A stretch of DNA of 14,245 bases, from contig JAICHN010000085.1 of NCBI GenBank assembly GCA_025924845.1, positions 1 to 14,245 of the forward strand. The letters are read 5' to 3'. The position numbers and the translations under genes are program-made. Below, piece by piece: positions 1 to 7,010 of the stretch. Below the pieces are notes generated by a model. The model searched no databases. It saw nothing but the letters and a program-made list of their open reading frames with translations, and was not told the origin of the DNA. The DNA comes from Chloroflexota bacterium. Its GTDB lineage: Bacteria > Chloroflexota > UBA5177 > JANWHV01. Numbering within the stretch: position 1 is the stretch's first letter; each line of letters starts with the position of its first letter.

Positions 1-44
1 AAGAGTGGTCGCGGGCACCGCGTTGGTACTGGCAGGGTCGACAT
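1..44 (-). CDS. Possible start of a further gene, truncated by the left edge
   Basis: An ATG at 44 opens a frame that stays open to the window edge (14 residues, beginning MSTLPVPT). A strong AAAGGAG lies at 58-64 on the same strand, but the 13-nt spacer is longer than usual. It would lie about 120 nt downstream of the secreted protein gene at 164-793 and in the same direction, so the two could be co-transcribed. WxL-type proteins are often followed by DUF916/DUF3324-type partner genes, which would fit, but nothing visible here identifies the product. Too little is present for a functional call, and it could be chance. Confidence 0.25.
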   Translation of the reverse strand, partial: MSTLPVPTRCPRPL

Positions 45-163
45 GATGGAGGTGACGCTCCTTTCCCTACGAAATCGGCCGGGGGACGCCGGCGGGCGGT
101 GCTGCGCCTACAGTGTGGTACGATGCTTGCCCGCCGTTCGTCCCATCCCTACCCTACGAATAC

Positions 164-793
164 CTAGCCGGTGATCGTGTACTGCAGAGTTCCGCTGTAG
201 GAACCGGGCTCCAAGGAGAGGCCGGCGGCCGGTGTGATAGTGTTGTCATTGCTGCTGCCATCGCCCTGGGTGTAGCTGCCCTTATCGCCGCCAGGCGCCG
301 TTAAGGTAGCCTTGGGAGTAGACAGGGTGATGCCCGGCGTGTCATCGGATGATCCGCTAAAGGATCCGGAAGCACCGCGTACCATGTCGGTGATCGAACC
401 GCCAGTTGTGCTTGCGAATATGGTGGAGGTCGTCAATGCCATATTGGCAAAGGAGAGGCAGTTGGTGCTGCCGAGGACGCAAGTACTCGGCGCCGTAGTG
501 GGCACGAGGTCCGTCATGGCCGCGGTGACGTTCCACGATATTGAATCATTGAGATTGTTGATGAAGCTCAGTTGTCCTAGATCCGCCGAGTCAGGATAGT
601 TCCAGGAGACCGTGCTGCTCACGGTGCTGACCGTCAGTATCCCGGTGAGCGGGACGGTCATGGTCAGGGTTTGCGTGCTGGTGGGGTTCCCTGCGGCCAG
701 GGCGTGGTCACCGTGCGCCAACGGCGCGACAATCAGCATCAGCGTGGTGAGCAAAGTGCTCATGAGTACACGAACAGGCCTATGACCTGCCAT
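164..793 (-). CDS. Secreted beta-rich surface protein, WxL-domain-like
   Basis: A 209-residue protein. I chose ATG 793 over the longer frame reaching 856 because AGGAGG sits 6 nt upstream (800-805) and the N-terminus is then a clean Sec signal peptide: MAGHRPVRV, a hydrophobic stretch (LLTTLMLIVAPLA) and an ALA-AG cleavage region near residue 35. The mature part is rich in Thr, Ser, Gly and Val, has no membrane anchor, and holds one close Cys pair (STCVLGSTNC) that could form a disulfide. It has repeated W-containing strands (VSWNYP, ISWNVT) and ends in GSYSGTLQYTITG, resembling the C-terminal strand of WxL cell-surface domains. WxL domains bind the cell wall non-covalently; that role is inferred from weak similarity. 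It stands alone, with a 353-nt gap upstream to the 6-phosphogluconolactonase gene, so it is probably transcribed separately from the sugar genes. It seems less GC-rich than its neighbours by eye. A generic secreted hypothetical protein is the alternative. Confidence 0.7.
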   Translation of the reverse strand: MAGHRPVRVLMSTLLTTLMLIVAPLAHGDHALAAGNPTSTQTLTMTVPLTGILTVSTVSSTVSWNYPDSADLGQLSFINNLNDSISWNVTAAMTDLVPTTAPSTCVLGSTNCLSFANMALTTSTIFASTTGGSITDMVRGASGSFSGSSDDTPGITLSTPKATLTAPGGDKGSYTQGDGSSNDNTITPAAGLSLEPGSYSGTLQYTITG

Positions 794-799
794 TAATTT

Positions 800-805
800 C
801 CTCCT
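800..805 (-). promoter_or_regulatory. Shine-Dalgarno of the secreted protein gene
   Basis: AGGAGG on the minus strand, 6 nt upstream of ATG 793. It decides the start in favour of the shorter form that begins with the signal peptide. Confidence 0.8.
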
Positions 806-1100
806 GCTTTCATCGACGCGGCGCGCGATCCGGCTGGGTCGGCAGGGTCGCCGCACCTGCCCCTAAGTGAGAGGATCGGCCGGCACGGAGTGCGTCGCTC
901 TTCGCCGCCCTCCTTTCCCAAGTCGCACCGTAGCCGCATCAATGTCGTTCGCCGAATCAGGATCATTGTGTCCGACGTCGCCTACCCTGCACAGGAAGTT
1001 CACCCACGCAATAGGCACGCAATGATCCCGAAAAGCACCGGCCTGGTCGGTCGATGCCGCTCAGAGAGGGCGCCGACTAGGGCCGGCGGCGCTTTCAGGT
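806..1100. other. Intergenic region without a recognisable gene
   Basis: About 300 nt between the hairpin behind the 6-phosphogluconolactonase gene and the secreted protein gene. It must hold the promoter of the latter if that gene is independently transcribed, but I see no convincing -35/-10 pair on the minus strand. An isolated AAAGGAGGG on the minus strand near 910-920 has no start codon at a usable distance. Frames crossing the region are Arg/Pro/Ser-rich and look non-coding. Confidence 0.5.
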
Positions 1101-1146
1101 ACGAGATCGGCCATGCCGCCCGCGCCCGCGGCATGGCCGATCTCGT
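1101..1146 (-). terminator. Long perfect hairpin closing the gluconokinase-dehydrogenase-lactonase gene set
   Basis: Inverted repeat with two perfect 19-bp arms (1101-1119 and 1128-1146) and an 8-nt loop. It starts directly at the TAA stop of the 6-phosphogluconolactonase gene (1147-1149). There is no T-tract after the stem on either strand. Its position argues for a transcript end or 3'-end stabiliser, working intrinsically without U-tract or as a processing barrier. Confidence 0.7.
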
Positions 1147-1965
1147 TTACCCCAAACCGGCCGAGGCGTCGCCGTGCAGGCGCGGCGACAACGCGACGGC
1201 GGCCGTGGCATCGAGGAGAAAGCAGAGTTCACCATCCGTGGGATCGATCAACTGGGACGGCAAGGTCTCCGGCTGCCGCGGACCCTCCAGCACCGCTTTG
1301 AGGACCGCGGCCTTGCCGCCGCCGGTGACCAGAAACCACACCCGCGCCGCATGATTGATCACGGGCAGGGTAAGGGTGATCCGCGTGGTGTTCATTTTGG
1401 GTACCGGATTGGCCGCTACCAGGGCCTTCCGCTCGTCCAGCGCCGGTGAATGAGGGAATAGCGATGCGGTGTGCCCATCCTCGCCCATGCCGAGCAGAAT
1501 CAAATCGAAGCGAGGAAGAGTATCGAGATTCCCGATTTGGAAGACCCTCCGCAGGTCTTCGGCATAGGCGACGGCAACCGTCGCGGCATTGGGCAACTCG
1601 GCCGGAATGCGATGGACGTTCGCGGCGGGAATGGGCACATGCGACAACAGGGCCTCATTGGCCATTCTAAAATTACTATCCGGGTCGTCCGGGGGCACAT
1701 GGCGCTCATCGCCCCAGAACACGTGGACATCCTCCCAGGGGATCTCCGTTGCCAGGGCGGGAGCGGCAAGCAGTTGGTAGAGGCTGCGCGGCGTGCCGCC
1801 GCCGGAAAGCGCGATGGTGCAGATACCGTTCGCCGCCACGCAGGCATGCGCCACATCGACAATACCGGTAGCGACCGTGTGCAGCAGTTCGTCGATCGTC
1901 CGCGAGATCAAAATCCGCGCGCCGGCGGGATCGGTCGGTAAATCCGAGGCATTGCTGGTGGTCAT
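1147..1965 (-). CDS. pgl: 6-phosphogluconolactonase (DevB/SOL type)
   Basis: A 272-residue cytoplasmic enzyme that hydrolyses 6-phosphoglucono-1,5-lactone to 6-phosphogluconate in the oxidative pentose phosphate pathway. Family hallmarks are visible: the phosphate-binding LSGGGTPRSLYQ (about 53-64), FWGDERHVPPDDPDSNFRMA (83-102), and DLILLGMGEDGHTASLFP (154-171), which carries the catalytic His region. Length fits the family (230-270). The frame is open to 2136, but ATG 1965 has AGAGGT at 1974-1979 with a 9-nt spacer. An in-frame ATG at 1986 has GGAG only 1 nt away, and the upstream extension lacks family similarity. It is third in a same-strand set behind gluconokinase and dehydrogenase, with a 184-nt gap before it, so it may have its own promoter. 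Together with gluconokinase it feeds the 6-phosphogluconate pool; no 6-phosphogluconate dehydrogenase or dehydratase is in the window. Confidence 0.93.
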   Translation of the reverse strand: MTTSNASDLPTDPAGARILISRTIDELLHTVATGIVDVAHACVAANGICTIALSGGGTPRSLYQLLAAPALATEIPWEDVHVFWGDERHVPPDDPDSNFRMANEALLSHVPIPAANVHRIPAELPNAATVAVAYAEDLRRVFQIGNLDTLPRFDLILLGMGEDGHTASLFPHSPALDERKALVAANPVPKMNTTRITLTLPVINHAARVWFLVTGGGKAAVLKAVLEGPRQPETLPSQLIDPTDGELCFLLDATAAVALSPRLHGDASAGLG

Positions 1966-2149
1966 GCTTTGCTTACCTCTATCCATGCTCCCATTTTCAC
2001 GGGCGACTGCAACGAGCGACTCACCATTCGGGAATCGCTGATCCGCCGTCCACCTCTCCGGTTGGCCGTGGTTGATCCCTGGAGAACATCGTACGGCATG
2101 ACACTGATCATCGCGCAAACGGCCTTGACTCGGCAATGGTGGGATTAGG
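1966..2149. other. 184-nt gap between dehydrogenase and lactonase genes
   Basis: Same-strand gap inside the presumed operon. It is long enough for an internal promoter, but no good sigma-70 pair is seen; TTGCGC followed by TACGAT with a 19-nt spacer is the nearest, and it is weak. No hairpin of note, so read-through from the upstream genes is possible. Confidence 0.4.
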
Positions 2150-3184
2150 TTAAGGTTGGATGACGATCTTTATCACGTCGGGGGCCCTGCTTTCGATCAG
2201 GGCCAGCGCCTCGCCTAACCGGCTAAGTGGCAGCACATGGCCAATCAGCGGCCCAGTGCGCAAGCGGCCGGCGCCGAGCAAGGCCACGGTACTTGGCCAG
2301 GCGTTTGGACTGCCCAGCGAGCCGATCAGCGATAGCTCGCGCGTGACCAGCCGATCCAGATCGAGGGCGGGACGCCGTCCGCCACATACACCCACCACGC
2401 CGATCCGCCCGCCGGGCGCGGCAAGTTCGACGGCAAGATCCATAGCGGCCGGATTCCCAGTGGCGTCGATCACTACCGTGGGACCGCCTCCAGTCAAGGC
2501 GCGGACCACGGGGCCGACCCTGGGGTCCCCCGGATCGAAGGTGTGCGTGAATCCCAATTCATTCGCCAGCGCCAGTCGTTGGGAACGTGGATCGAGCAGC
2601 AGCACGGCACTCGCCCCGTAGATACGCGCCATCTGAGCAGTCAGCAGGCCGATCGGGCCGGCGCCCAGCACGGCCACACTGTCGCGAGCGGTCACGCCCG
2701 CCCTATACATGACGTGATTTGCCACGGCGCTGGGCTCGATCAGACACGCTTCCAGCAGAGGAATGGCTGGATCGACCCGGTGGAGAAAGGAGGCGGGGAA
2801 GGCCAGCAATTCGGCGAACGCGCCGTCGCGATTCAAAATGCCCGTCTCGGTGCGATCAGGGCAAAGCTGATGGCGGCCGCCAAGGCACAGCGCGCAGGCG
2901 CGGCAGCCCATCCCGCATTCGCCGGTCACATGCTCGCCGATTGCGAACTCGCGCACTCCTTCACCCAGCCCGACAATCTCGCCCGCCCACTCGTGGCCCG
3001 GAATCACTGGGTAGCGGGCCAGGCCGCTGGTGAAATAGGAGAGCGTACCGTGATATATTTCCAGATCGGTAGCGCAAATACCGACCGCGCCGATTCGCAC
3101 CAGCACCTCGCCCGGTCCCGGTTCGGGATCGGCGAGATTCCCGATACGGAGATCGCCTGGACCTTCAAACCACGCTGCTTGCAT
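2150..3184 (-). CDS. Zinc-dependent medium-chain dehydrogenase (sorbitol/threonine DH-like)
   Basis: A 344-residue NAD(P)-dependent alcohol or polyol dehydrogenase of the MDR superfamily. The catalytic zinc site is visible: Cys37 in GICATD, His64-Glu65 in PGHEWAGE, and a later Glu in IEPSAVANH. A structural zinc lobe is formed by Cys94, Cys97, Cys100 and Cys108, with an additional Cys90. The nucleotide-binding glycine motif is GAGPIGLLTAQ (about 175), and the chain ends at the family's normal length. The start is ATG 3184 because AAGGAGA lies 7 nt upstream (3192-3198); the frame runs on to 3238 but that extension overlaps the kinase gene. It begins 29 nt after the gluconokinase stop, so it is almost certainly in the same operon. 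Context suggests oxidation of a sugar, a polyol or an aldonate (idonate/gluconate 5-dehydrogenase-like), but the substrate cannot be read from sequence. No membrane or export signal. Confidence 0.9.
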   Translation of the reverse strand: MQAAWFEGPGDLRIGNLADPEPGPGEVLVRIGAVGICATDLEIYHGTLSYFTSGLARYPVIPGHEWAGEIVGLGEGVREFAIGEHVTGECGMGCRACALCLGGRHQLCPDRTETGILNRDGAFAELLAFPASFLHRVDPAIPLLEACLIEPSAVANHVMYRAGVTARDSVAVLGAGPIGLLTAQMARIYGASAVLLLDPRSQRLALANELGFTHTFDPGDPRVGPVVRALTGGGPTVVIDATGNPAAMDLAVELAAPGGRIGVVGVCGGRRPALDLDRLVTRELSLIGSLGSPNAWPSTVALLGAGRLRTGPLIGHVLPLSRLGEALALIESRAPDVIKIVIQP

Positions 3185-3191
3185 GACGGAT

Positions 3192-3198
3192 TCTCCTT
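3192..3198 (-). promoter_or_regulatory. Shine-Dalgarno of the zinc dehydrogenase gene
   Basis: AAGGAGA on the minus strand in the 29-nt gap after the gluconokinase stop. It fixes the dehydrogenase start at ATG 3184. Confidence 0.8.
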
Positions 3199-3213
3199 GG
3201 CGCCGGTATACGC

Positions 3214-4782
3214 CTATGTCGAGACGTCTTCGTCCCACGCCGGCACGTCCGGGCTATCCTCCGGCGCGACCAACTTCCGATAGAGCGCCTCCTGCCGGAC
3301 TGCCTCCGCCCTGTAGCATGCGGTGTGGCCGCGTCTGGGATGGTAGACGGTACCCAGGGGCGCGGGCAAGGCGGAGAGGTTGCGAATGGCCCCCAACGCT
3401 TCCAGGGCGAGCAGGGCGGCGCCGCGGCTGGATGCCTCCGGTACGGCGGAAGCGGTGACCGAGGCGCCCAGGGCATCGGCCATGATCTGGAGCCACGCAG
3501 GTGAGTGAAGAAGCGCGCCACCGCTCGCCGTCACCGGACCAATGTGACGACTTGTCTCCTTAAGCAAGGCATGGATTAGGGCAAAACGATTGGCCACCGT
3601 CTCATAGCCGGCCCGCACGATCTCGGCCGGGCTGGTATGCAGGCCAAGCCCGGCGATTACGGCGCGGGCGCGGGGCTTCCAGCCGGGGCTCCGTTCCCCG
3701 GCCAGAAAGGGCAGGAGGGTCAAACCATGGCCGGCGGGCGGAAGGGCCGCCACCACTTTCTCCATCTCCGCATGATCTTCCGGCACGCGCAGCGTGGCGC
3801 GGAGCCAATCGATTAGGTTACCGCCATTGCTGAGCGCGCCCCCGATCACGACGCGACGCGCGTCGACGCGGTAGCAGAATAAGTGCGATGGGATGGCCAG
3901 GTTGCGGTCGGAGCGGACCACGCGCATCGCCCCGGAGGTGCCCACCATCAGCGCCGGCCGATCGCCGGTCACGCAGCCGGCGCCGATATTGCTGGTCGCC
4001 CCGTCGCCCCAGCCGGGGAACCAGGGGACATGGGCCAGGGCGGGCCAGCGCCGCGCATAGGCCGGGCGGAGGTCGCGGTGCGGTTCGTCGCTGAGTGTGG
4101 GCAACTGGTCCGGGTCGAGCGGAATAGCCTGCAACACGGCGCTATCCCATTGGCACGTGTGTTGGTCCAGCAGACCGCTCCCCGAAGCCATGGAGATGCT
4201 GGTTGTGCAATGGCCGAAGTAGCGCAGGCCAAGCAGGTCGGCGAAGGAAAGCCAGTGTCGCACGCGAGCGCGCGTTGACGAAGAGAGCGGCGCCCGAGGA
4301 CCGTCGTCTTGCAGCCAACGCAACTTGGCGGGCAGATAGCTGGGGTGGAGAACGGCGCCCGTCCGCGCATGCATCGCGGTCGGATCGAGGTCGGCCCTCA
4401 GCGCATCGGCGGCGGCGGCGGCGCGCGTATCGGCCCAGGTGTACACGGGGGTAAGGGGCACCCCCGAAGCACTCACACCGACCACGTTGTGCCAGAAAGT
4501 ATCGGGCGCCACGGCGGCAATCCGGCTCGCTAACGGGCCGGCGCGATGCAGCACCTCATCAATGCAGTCCTCGAGGAGAGCCACCATGGGGCGGGCGTCG
4601 GTCTCCACCCCTCCATCGGCGGTTTCACGCATGGCGTGCAGTTGCTGATCGGCCACGCCTTCCACCGCGTGCCCCCGCGCGTCGTAGAGCAGGGCGCGTA
4701 CGGAGGAAGTGCCGACATCAAGGGCAAGGATCAACGGCGGCTCAGCCTGAGCGCGAGAGACGGCGCCAGGGCCGGCAGCCAT
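3214..4782 (-). CDS. gntK: FGGY-family carbohydrate kinase, probable gluconokinase
   Basis: A 522-residue cytoplasmic ATP-dependent sugar kinase that should phosphorylate gluconate to 6-phosphogluconate. FGGY landmarks in order: the N-terminal phosphate loop LALDVGTSSVRALLYD (about 20-34), YTWADTR (114-120), the catalytic-Asp segment GWGDGATSNIGAG (257-269), MVGTSGAMRV (279-288), the GGALSNGGNLIDWLR block (315-328), LLPFLAGERSPGW (356-368), and the C-terminal ATP-site signature ASGGALLHSPAW (419-430). GTSGA-R and the GERSPGW block are typical of gluconokinases rather than xylulo- or glycerol kinases. Two ATGs compete: 4791 has GAAGGG only 2 nt away, while 4782 has a workable spacing of about 11 nt from it, so I prefer 4782. 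First gene of the minus-strand set, divergent from the SIS-fold gene across 371 nt. Another aldonate or sugar is possible as substrate. Confidence 0.85.
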   Translation of the reverse strand: MAAGPGAVSRAQAEPPLILALDVGTSSVRALLYDARGHAVEGVADQQLHAMRETADGGVETDARPMVALLEDCIDEVLHRAGPLASRIAAVAPDTFWHNVVGVSASGVPLTPVYTWADTRAAAAADALRADLDPTAMHARTGAVLHPSYLPAKLRWLQDDGPRAPLSSSTRARVRHWLSFADLLGLRYFGHCTTSISMASGSGLLDQHTCQWDSAVLQAIPLDPDQLPTLSDEPHRDLRPAYARRWPALAHVPWFPGWGDGATSNIGAGCVTGDRPALMVGTSGAMRVVRSDRNLAIPSHLFCYRVDARRVVIGGALSNGGNLIDWLRATLRVPEDHAEMEKVVAALPPAGHGLTLLPFLAGERSPGWKPRARAVIAGLGLHTSPAEIVRAGYETVANRFALIHALLKETSRHIGPVTASGGALLHSPAWLQIMADALGASVTASAVPEASSRGAALLALEALGAIRNLSALPAPLGTVYHPRRGHTACYRAEAVRQEALYRKLVAPEDSPDVPAWDEDVST

Positions 4783-5153
4783 ATACCGCATATCCCTTCA
4801 CACGAGGCACGCGGCATGTCGCCGCGGACCCATCCCCAGTTTAGCAGGAAGAGTGGATCTCGCTCATCCGGTGAGCGTCTTTGAACCTACCACCGTTTTG
4901 GGACAGGCTGCCCCATCCTGGAGGCGCGGATATGGGAGCGCGGGGCGGCTGCGAATTGAGGTTTCCATACGGTAAACTACACCTCGTGGCAGGCGGTTGT
5001 AGCTATCCACGGGTCAAAGGCACCCCATCGCCGGCTCGCGCGGCCCGATTCTACGCCGACCCGCATGTCTTTCGGAACCGGTCGTAAAGGGGGGATAGCC
5101 GTGGCAGGGTTGTGCAACAGTGGCCGACATCCTGAAGTCTGGGTGTCGCCGAC
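4783..5153. promoter_or_regulatory. Divergent intergenic region between gluconokinase and SIS-fold gene
   Basis: A 371-nt region that should hold promoters for both directions. No near-consensus sigma-70 pair is seen. On the minus strand TAGAAT occurs near 5055 with only a poor -35 partner (TTCCGA). Two dyads may be operator sites: CGCTCA-5 nt-TGAGCG at 4861-4877, and the imperfect GTTTCCATACGGTAAAC at 4961-4977. A frame at 4881-5087 opens with TTG, has no Shine-Dalgarno and shows no similarity I recognise, so I do not call it a gene. Regulation by the IclR protein encoded at 6036 is inferred from proximity only. Confidence 0.45.
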
Positions 5154-5828
5154 ATGAGTGCCGCGCGGACTTACCTACAAGAGATCCGGGATCTGCTCGA
5201 CCGCCTGGAGCATACCCAGATGGAGGCGATCGAGCGGGCCGGCATGCTGTGTGCCGACGCCTTGATGGCCGGCAGGCGGATCTACGTCAGTCCCAAAGGT
5301 ACCCACTCCATCCACACCGAAGTTACCCATCGCGCGGGCGGCTTGATCGGCCCCGCAATCCTCAGTGAGGATGCCGCCGAGCTACGGGCCGGAGATGTGG
5401 TGATCATCGGCACCAACGCGGGCTTTGACGCATCGACCGTAGGACTGGCCCTACGTTGCCGCGAATTGGGCGTACGTACCATCGCCATCACCACCGTTGT
5501 CTTCGAGCAGGGCATTGAGTCAGCCGACCCCAGCGGCAAGACCCTCCACGAGGTGGTAGATATCCCCATCGATCAGGGCGGCGTACTCGGGGACGCGCTC
5601 CTGAAGTTCCCGGAACTGGACGTGCCGATCATCCCGCCCAGCGGCATCCTTTGCGTGACCGCTATCTGGATGGTCTTTGCCGCCGCGGCCGAGCGCCTGA
5701 TCGCCGCCGGCAACCCACCCTTGGTCTACCAGGCCATCCAGTTACCGGGCGCGACCGAGCGCAACGCACGGTACGAGGCCGAAGCCGGCCGCGCGGGTGT
5801 CGGCTATGGGAAGCCATACACAGCCTGA
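5154..5828 (+). CDS. SIS-fold sugar-isomerase-domain protein (UPF0309-like)
   Basis: A 224-residue cytoplasmic protein with the SIS (sugar isomerase) fold, which binds phosphosugars. It starts with the helix MSAARTYLQEIRDLLDRLEH followed by TQMEAIERAG, as in sugar isomerase domain proteins of the UPF0309 group. It continues with RRIYVSPKGTHSIHTEVTHRAGGLIGP (about 41-67), where the family usually has GTGHS, then DVVIIGTNAGFDASTVGLALRCRELG (about 82-107) and GVRTIAITT. It ends in the family's GNPPLVYQAIQLPGATERN block (about 194-212). Some members act in amino-sugar metabolism, but reaction and substrate are unknown here. ATG 5154 is the only start, because a TGA lies in frame at 5133; its Shine-Dalgarno is poor (GGGTG at most). 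The stop codon lies inside a 56-bp palindrome. It faces away from the gluconokinase gene, so the two may share control. Confidence 0.85.
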   Translation: MSAARTYLQEIRDLLDRLEHTQMEAIERAGMLCADALMAGRRIYVSPKGTHSIHTEVTHRAGGLIGPAILSEDAAELRAGDVVIIGTNAGFDASTVGLALRCRELGVRTIAITTVVFEQGIESADPSGKTLHEVVDIPIDQGGVLGDALLKFPELDVPIIPPSGILCVTAIWMVFAAAAERLIAAGNPPLVYQAIQLPGATERNARYEAEAGRAGVGYGKPYTA

Positions 5829-5878
5829 ACATTGACTGAGCCGCCGGTTCGAACCGGCGGCTCAGTCAATGTTCAGGC
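5823..5878. terminator. 56-bp perfect palindrome overlapping the SIS gene stop
   Basis: Two perfect 28-bp arms meet without spacer at 5850/5851 (centre CCGGTTC|GAACCGG). The TGA stop of the SIS-fold gene (5826-5828) lies inside the left arm. No T-tract follows. As RNA it forms a very stable hairpin, so it probably separates the SIS gene from the IclR unit by ending or protecting the transcript. As DNA it could extrude a cruciform or bind a dimeric protein. Confidence 0.75.
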
Positions 5879-5900
5879 CATGAATTACCCGGCGATACTG

Positions 5901-5929
5901 TTGACAGTGCTCAGGGATCGCTGTAGAAT
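5901..5929 (+). promoter_or_regulatory. Near-consensus sigma-70 promoter of the IclR/transporter unit
   Basis: TTGACA (5901-5906), a 17-nt spacer, and TAGAAT (5924-5929): a perfect -35, ideal spacing and five of six -10 bases. Transcription would start near 5936, giving a leader of about 100 nt before the IclR start at 6036. It lies just after the palindrome that ends the SIS gene, so the regulator and probably the transporter genes form a separate unit. Confidence 0.8.
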
Positions 5930-5941
5930 CAGCGAATTATT

Positions 5942-5954
5942 GAAAACCCTTTTC
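5942..5954 (+). promoter_or_regulatory. Possible IclR-type operator
   Basis: GAAAA-CCC-TTTTC, a perfect 13-bp dyad just after the predicted transcription start. AT-rich dyads of the form GAAA-n-TTTC are known for some IclR-family regulators such as KdgR, and the location would suit autorepression. This is inference; no second copy of the motif was found. Confidence 0.35.
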
Positions 5955-6035
5955 GCTTCGTGAAATCTCGGATCCAGGCCGACCGGCGTCGCGCGTCCGT
6001 ATTTGGGCATGCATCGCATGATGAGGACGATCGAG

Positions 6036-6851
6036 ATGAGTATGCAGGGGCAGGGCAAGGGCCGCTATACCATCCGCGTGGTAGAACGCGCGATCGATGT
6101 GCTTCGGTTACTCTCCGATGGCCAACCGCGCCAGCTGGCCCAGGTAAGCGGCGGAGTTGGGCTGCATAGCAGCACCACCTTTCGCGTACTGGCAACTCTG
6201 GCCCGCCGTAACCTGGTTGAGCGCGACGAGCAGACCGGCCAGTATAGCCTGGGCCTCGCCACCCTCGAACTGGCACGGGCCTATCAGGATACCAACTATC
6301 TGCGCCGCATCGCCCTGCCGATGCTTCAGCGCTTGCGGGACGACACCGGCGAAACGGTCCACCTCGCCGTGTTGGAGAACATGGATGTGGTCTACCTCGA
6401 TAAGCAGCAAAGTTTCCGCGCCGTGGGGATCATGTCGTCGCGGGTCGGTGTACGACTCCCGGCGTACTGCACTGGGCTGGGCAAGGTGTTATTGGCTTTC
6501 ACCGATCGGGCGCGGGTCGCCGACTATCTGGCGTCCAGCCGGTTACCGCGGCTGACCGAGACGACGATCACCGAAGGTGAGGCGCTGCTGCGCGAGCTGG
6601 ATCAGATCCGGAACCGAGGTTACGGGTTCGATCGCGGCGAGCGGGAAGCGGAGATCCGCTGCATCGCCGCCCCGATCATCGGCCCACGAGGTGAACCGCG
6701 GGCCGCGATGAGCGTCGCCGGCCCGGCCAGCCGCATGGAGCCGCTGGAGACGAATAGCAGGCTGATTGACCAGGTAGTCTCCGCCGCGCGCGCCGTCTCC
6801 GCCGCGCTCGGCTATCGGCCGGAATCCCAATCGTATGCACAGGATGCGTAG
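6036..6851 (+). CDS. IclR-family transcriptional regulator
   Basis: A 271-residue DNA-binding regulator. The N-terminal winged helix-turn-helix (about 11-75) reads YTIRVVERAIDVLRLL, then QLAQVSGGVGLHSSTTFRVLATL with the recognition helix, then LVERDEQTGQYSLG. The C-terminal IclR effector domain (about 85-260) has YLRRIALPMLQRL, GETVHLAVLENMDVVYLDK, the AYCTGLGKVLLA signature (about 144-154), RGYGFDRGEREAEIRCIAAPI, and the closing LIDQVVSAARAVSAALGY. Length is normal for the family. Several in-frame starts exist (6009, 6018, 6021, 6036, 6042); 6036 has GAGGA at 6023-6027 with an 8-nt spacer. It has a strong promoter of its own and is followed 173 nt later by the sugar-binding protein gene. IclR regulators commonly control sugar and acid catabolism, so control of this transporter and the divergent gluconokinase set is likely but inferred. 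Confidence 0.93.
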   Translation: MSMQGQGKGRYTIRVVERAIDVLRLLSDGQPRQLAQVSGGVGLHSSTTFRVLATLARRNLVERDEQTGQYSLGLATLELARAYQDTNYLRRIALPMLQRLRDDTGETVHLAVLENMDVVYLDKQQSFRAVGIMSSRVGVRLPAYCTGLGKVLLAFTDRARVADYLASSRLPRLTETTITEGEALLRELDQIRNRGYGFDRGEREAEIRCIAAPIIGPRGEPRAAMSVAGPASRMEPLETNSRLIDQVVSAARAVSAALGYRPESQSYAQDA

Positions 6852-6857
6852 CGCGGC

Positions 6858-6868
6858 AAAGGAGGTGA
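6858..6868 (+). promoter_or_regulatory. Full-consensus Shine-Dalgarno with no assigned gene
   Basis: AAAGGAGGTGA, fully complementary to the usual 16S rRNA 3' end, lies 7 nt after the IclR stop and directly before ATG 6869. That ATG is in frame, without any stop, with the binding protein that normally begins at 7025, so a form 52 residues longer is possible. The spacing from GGAGG to ATG 6869 is only 3 nt, which is short. Confidence 0.55.
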
Positions 6869-7010
6869 ATGCGAAGAGACGAGACTTTCAGCACCGACCA
6901 TATAGGGACGCGAGCCTGCACTCATGTACTGCTGTCTCTGCTGAGGATGAAAATACGGGCGGTTGGCCGTCTATCGGTCAACGTAGGATTGACTAGCCGA
7001 AAACGTCGAA

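Noticed and set aside
62..160. CCCTACGAA occurs twice (65-73 and 152-160)
   Set aside because: Only nine bases, two copies, unequal flanks; not enough for a direct repeat, att site or CRISPR unit.
312..599. Plus-strand frame opposite the secreted protein
   Set aside because: Overlaps a gene with signal peptide and good ribosome site; the frame itself shows no domain and no Shine-Dalgarno.
890..1354. Plus-strand frame of 154 codons across the hairpin and the lactonase 3' end
   Set aside because: Arg/Ser/Pro-rich, reads through a palindrome and antisense coding sequence; no ribosome site.
1471..1941. Plus-strand frame of 156 codons opposite the lactonase gene
   Set aside because: Antisense to a clear 6-phosphogluconolactonase; composition typical of a shadow frame.
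2543..3283. Plus-strand frame of 246 codons opposite the zinc dehydrogenase gene
   Set aside because: Antisense shadow of a gene with clear zinc and NAD motifs; no ribosome site and no recognisable domain.
4881..5087. Possible small gene in the kinase/SIS intergenic region
   Set aside because: Starts with TTG, no Shine-Dalgarno, no similarity; Pro/Arg/Gly-rich as random GC-rich frames are.
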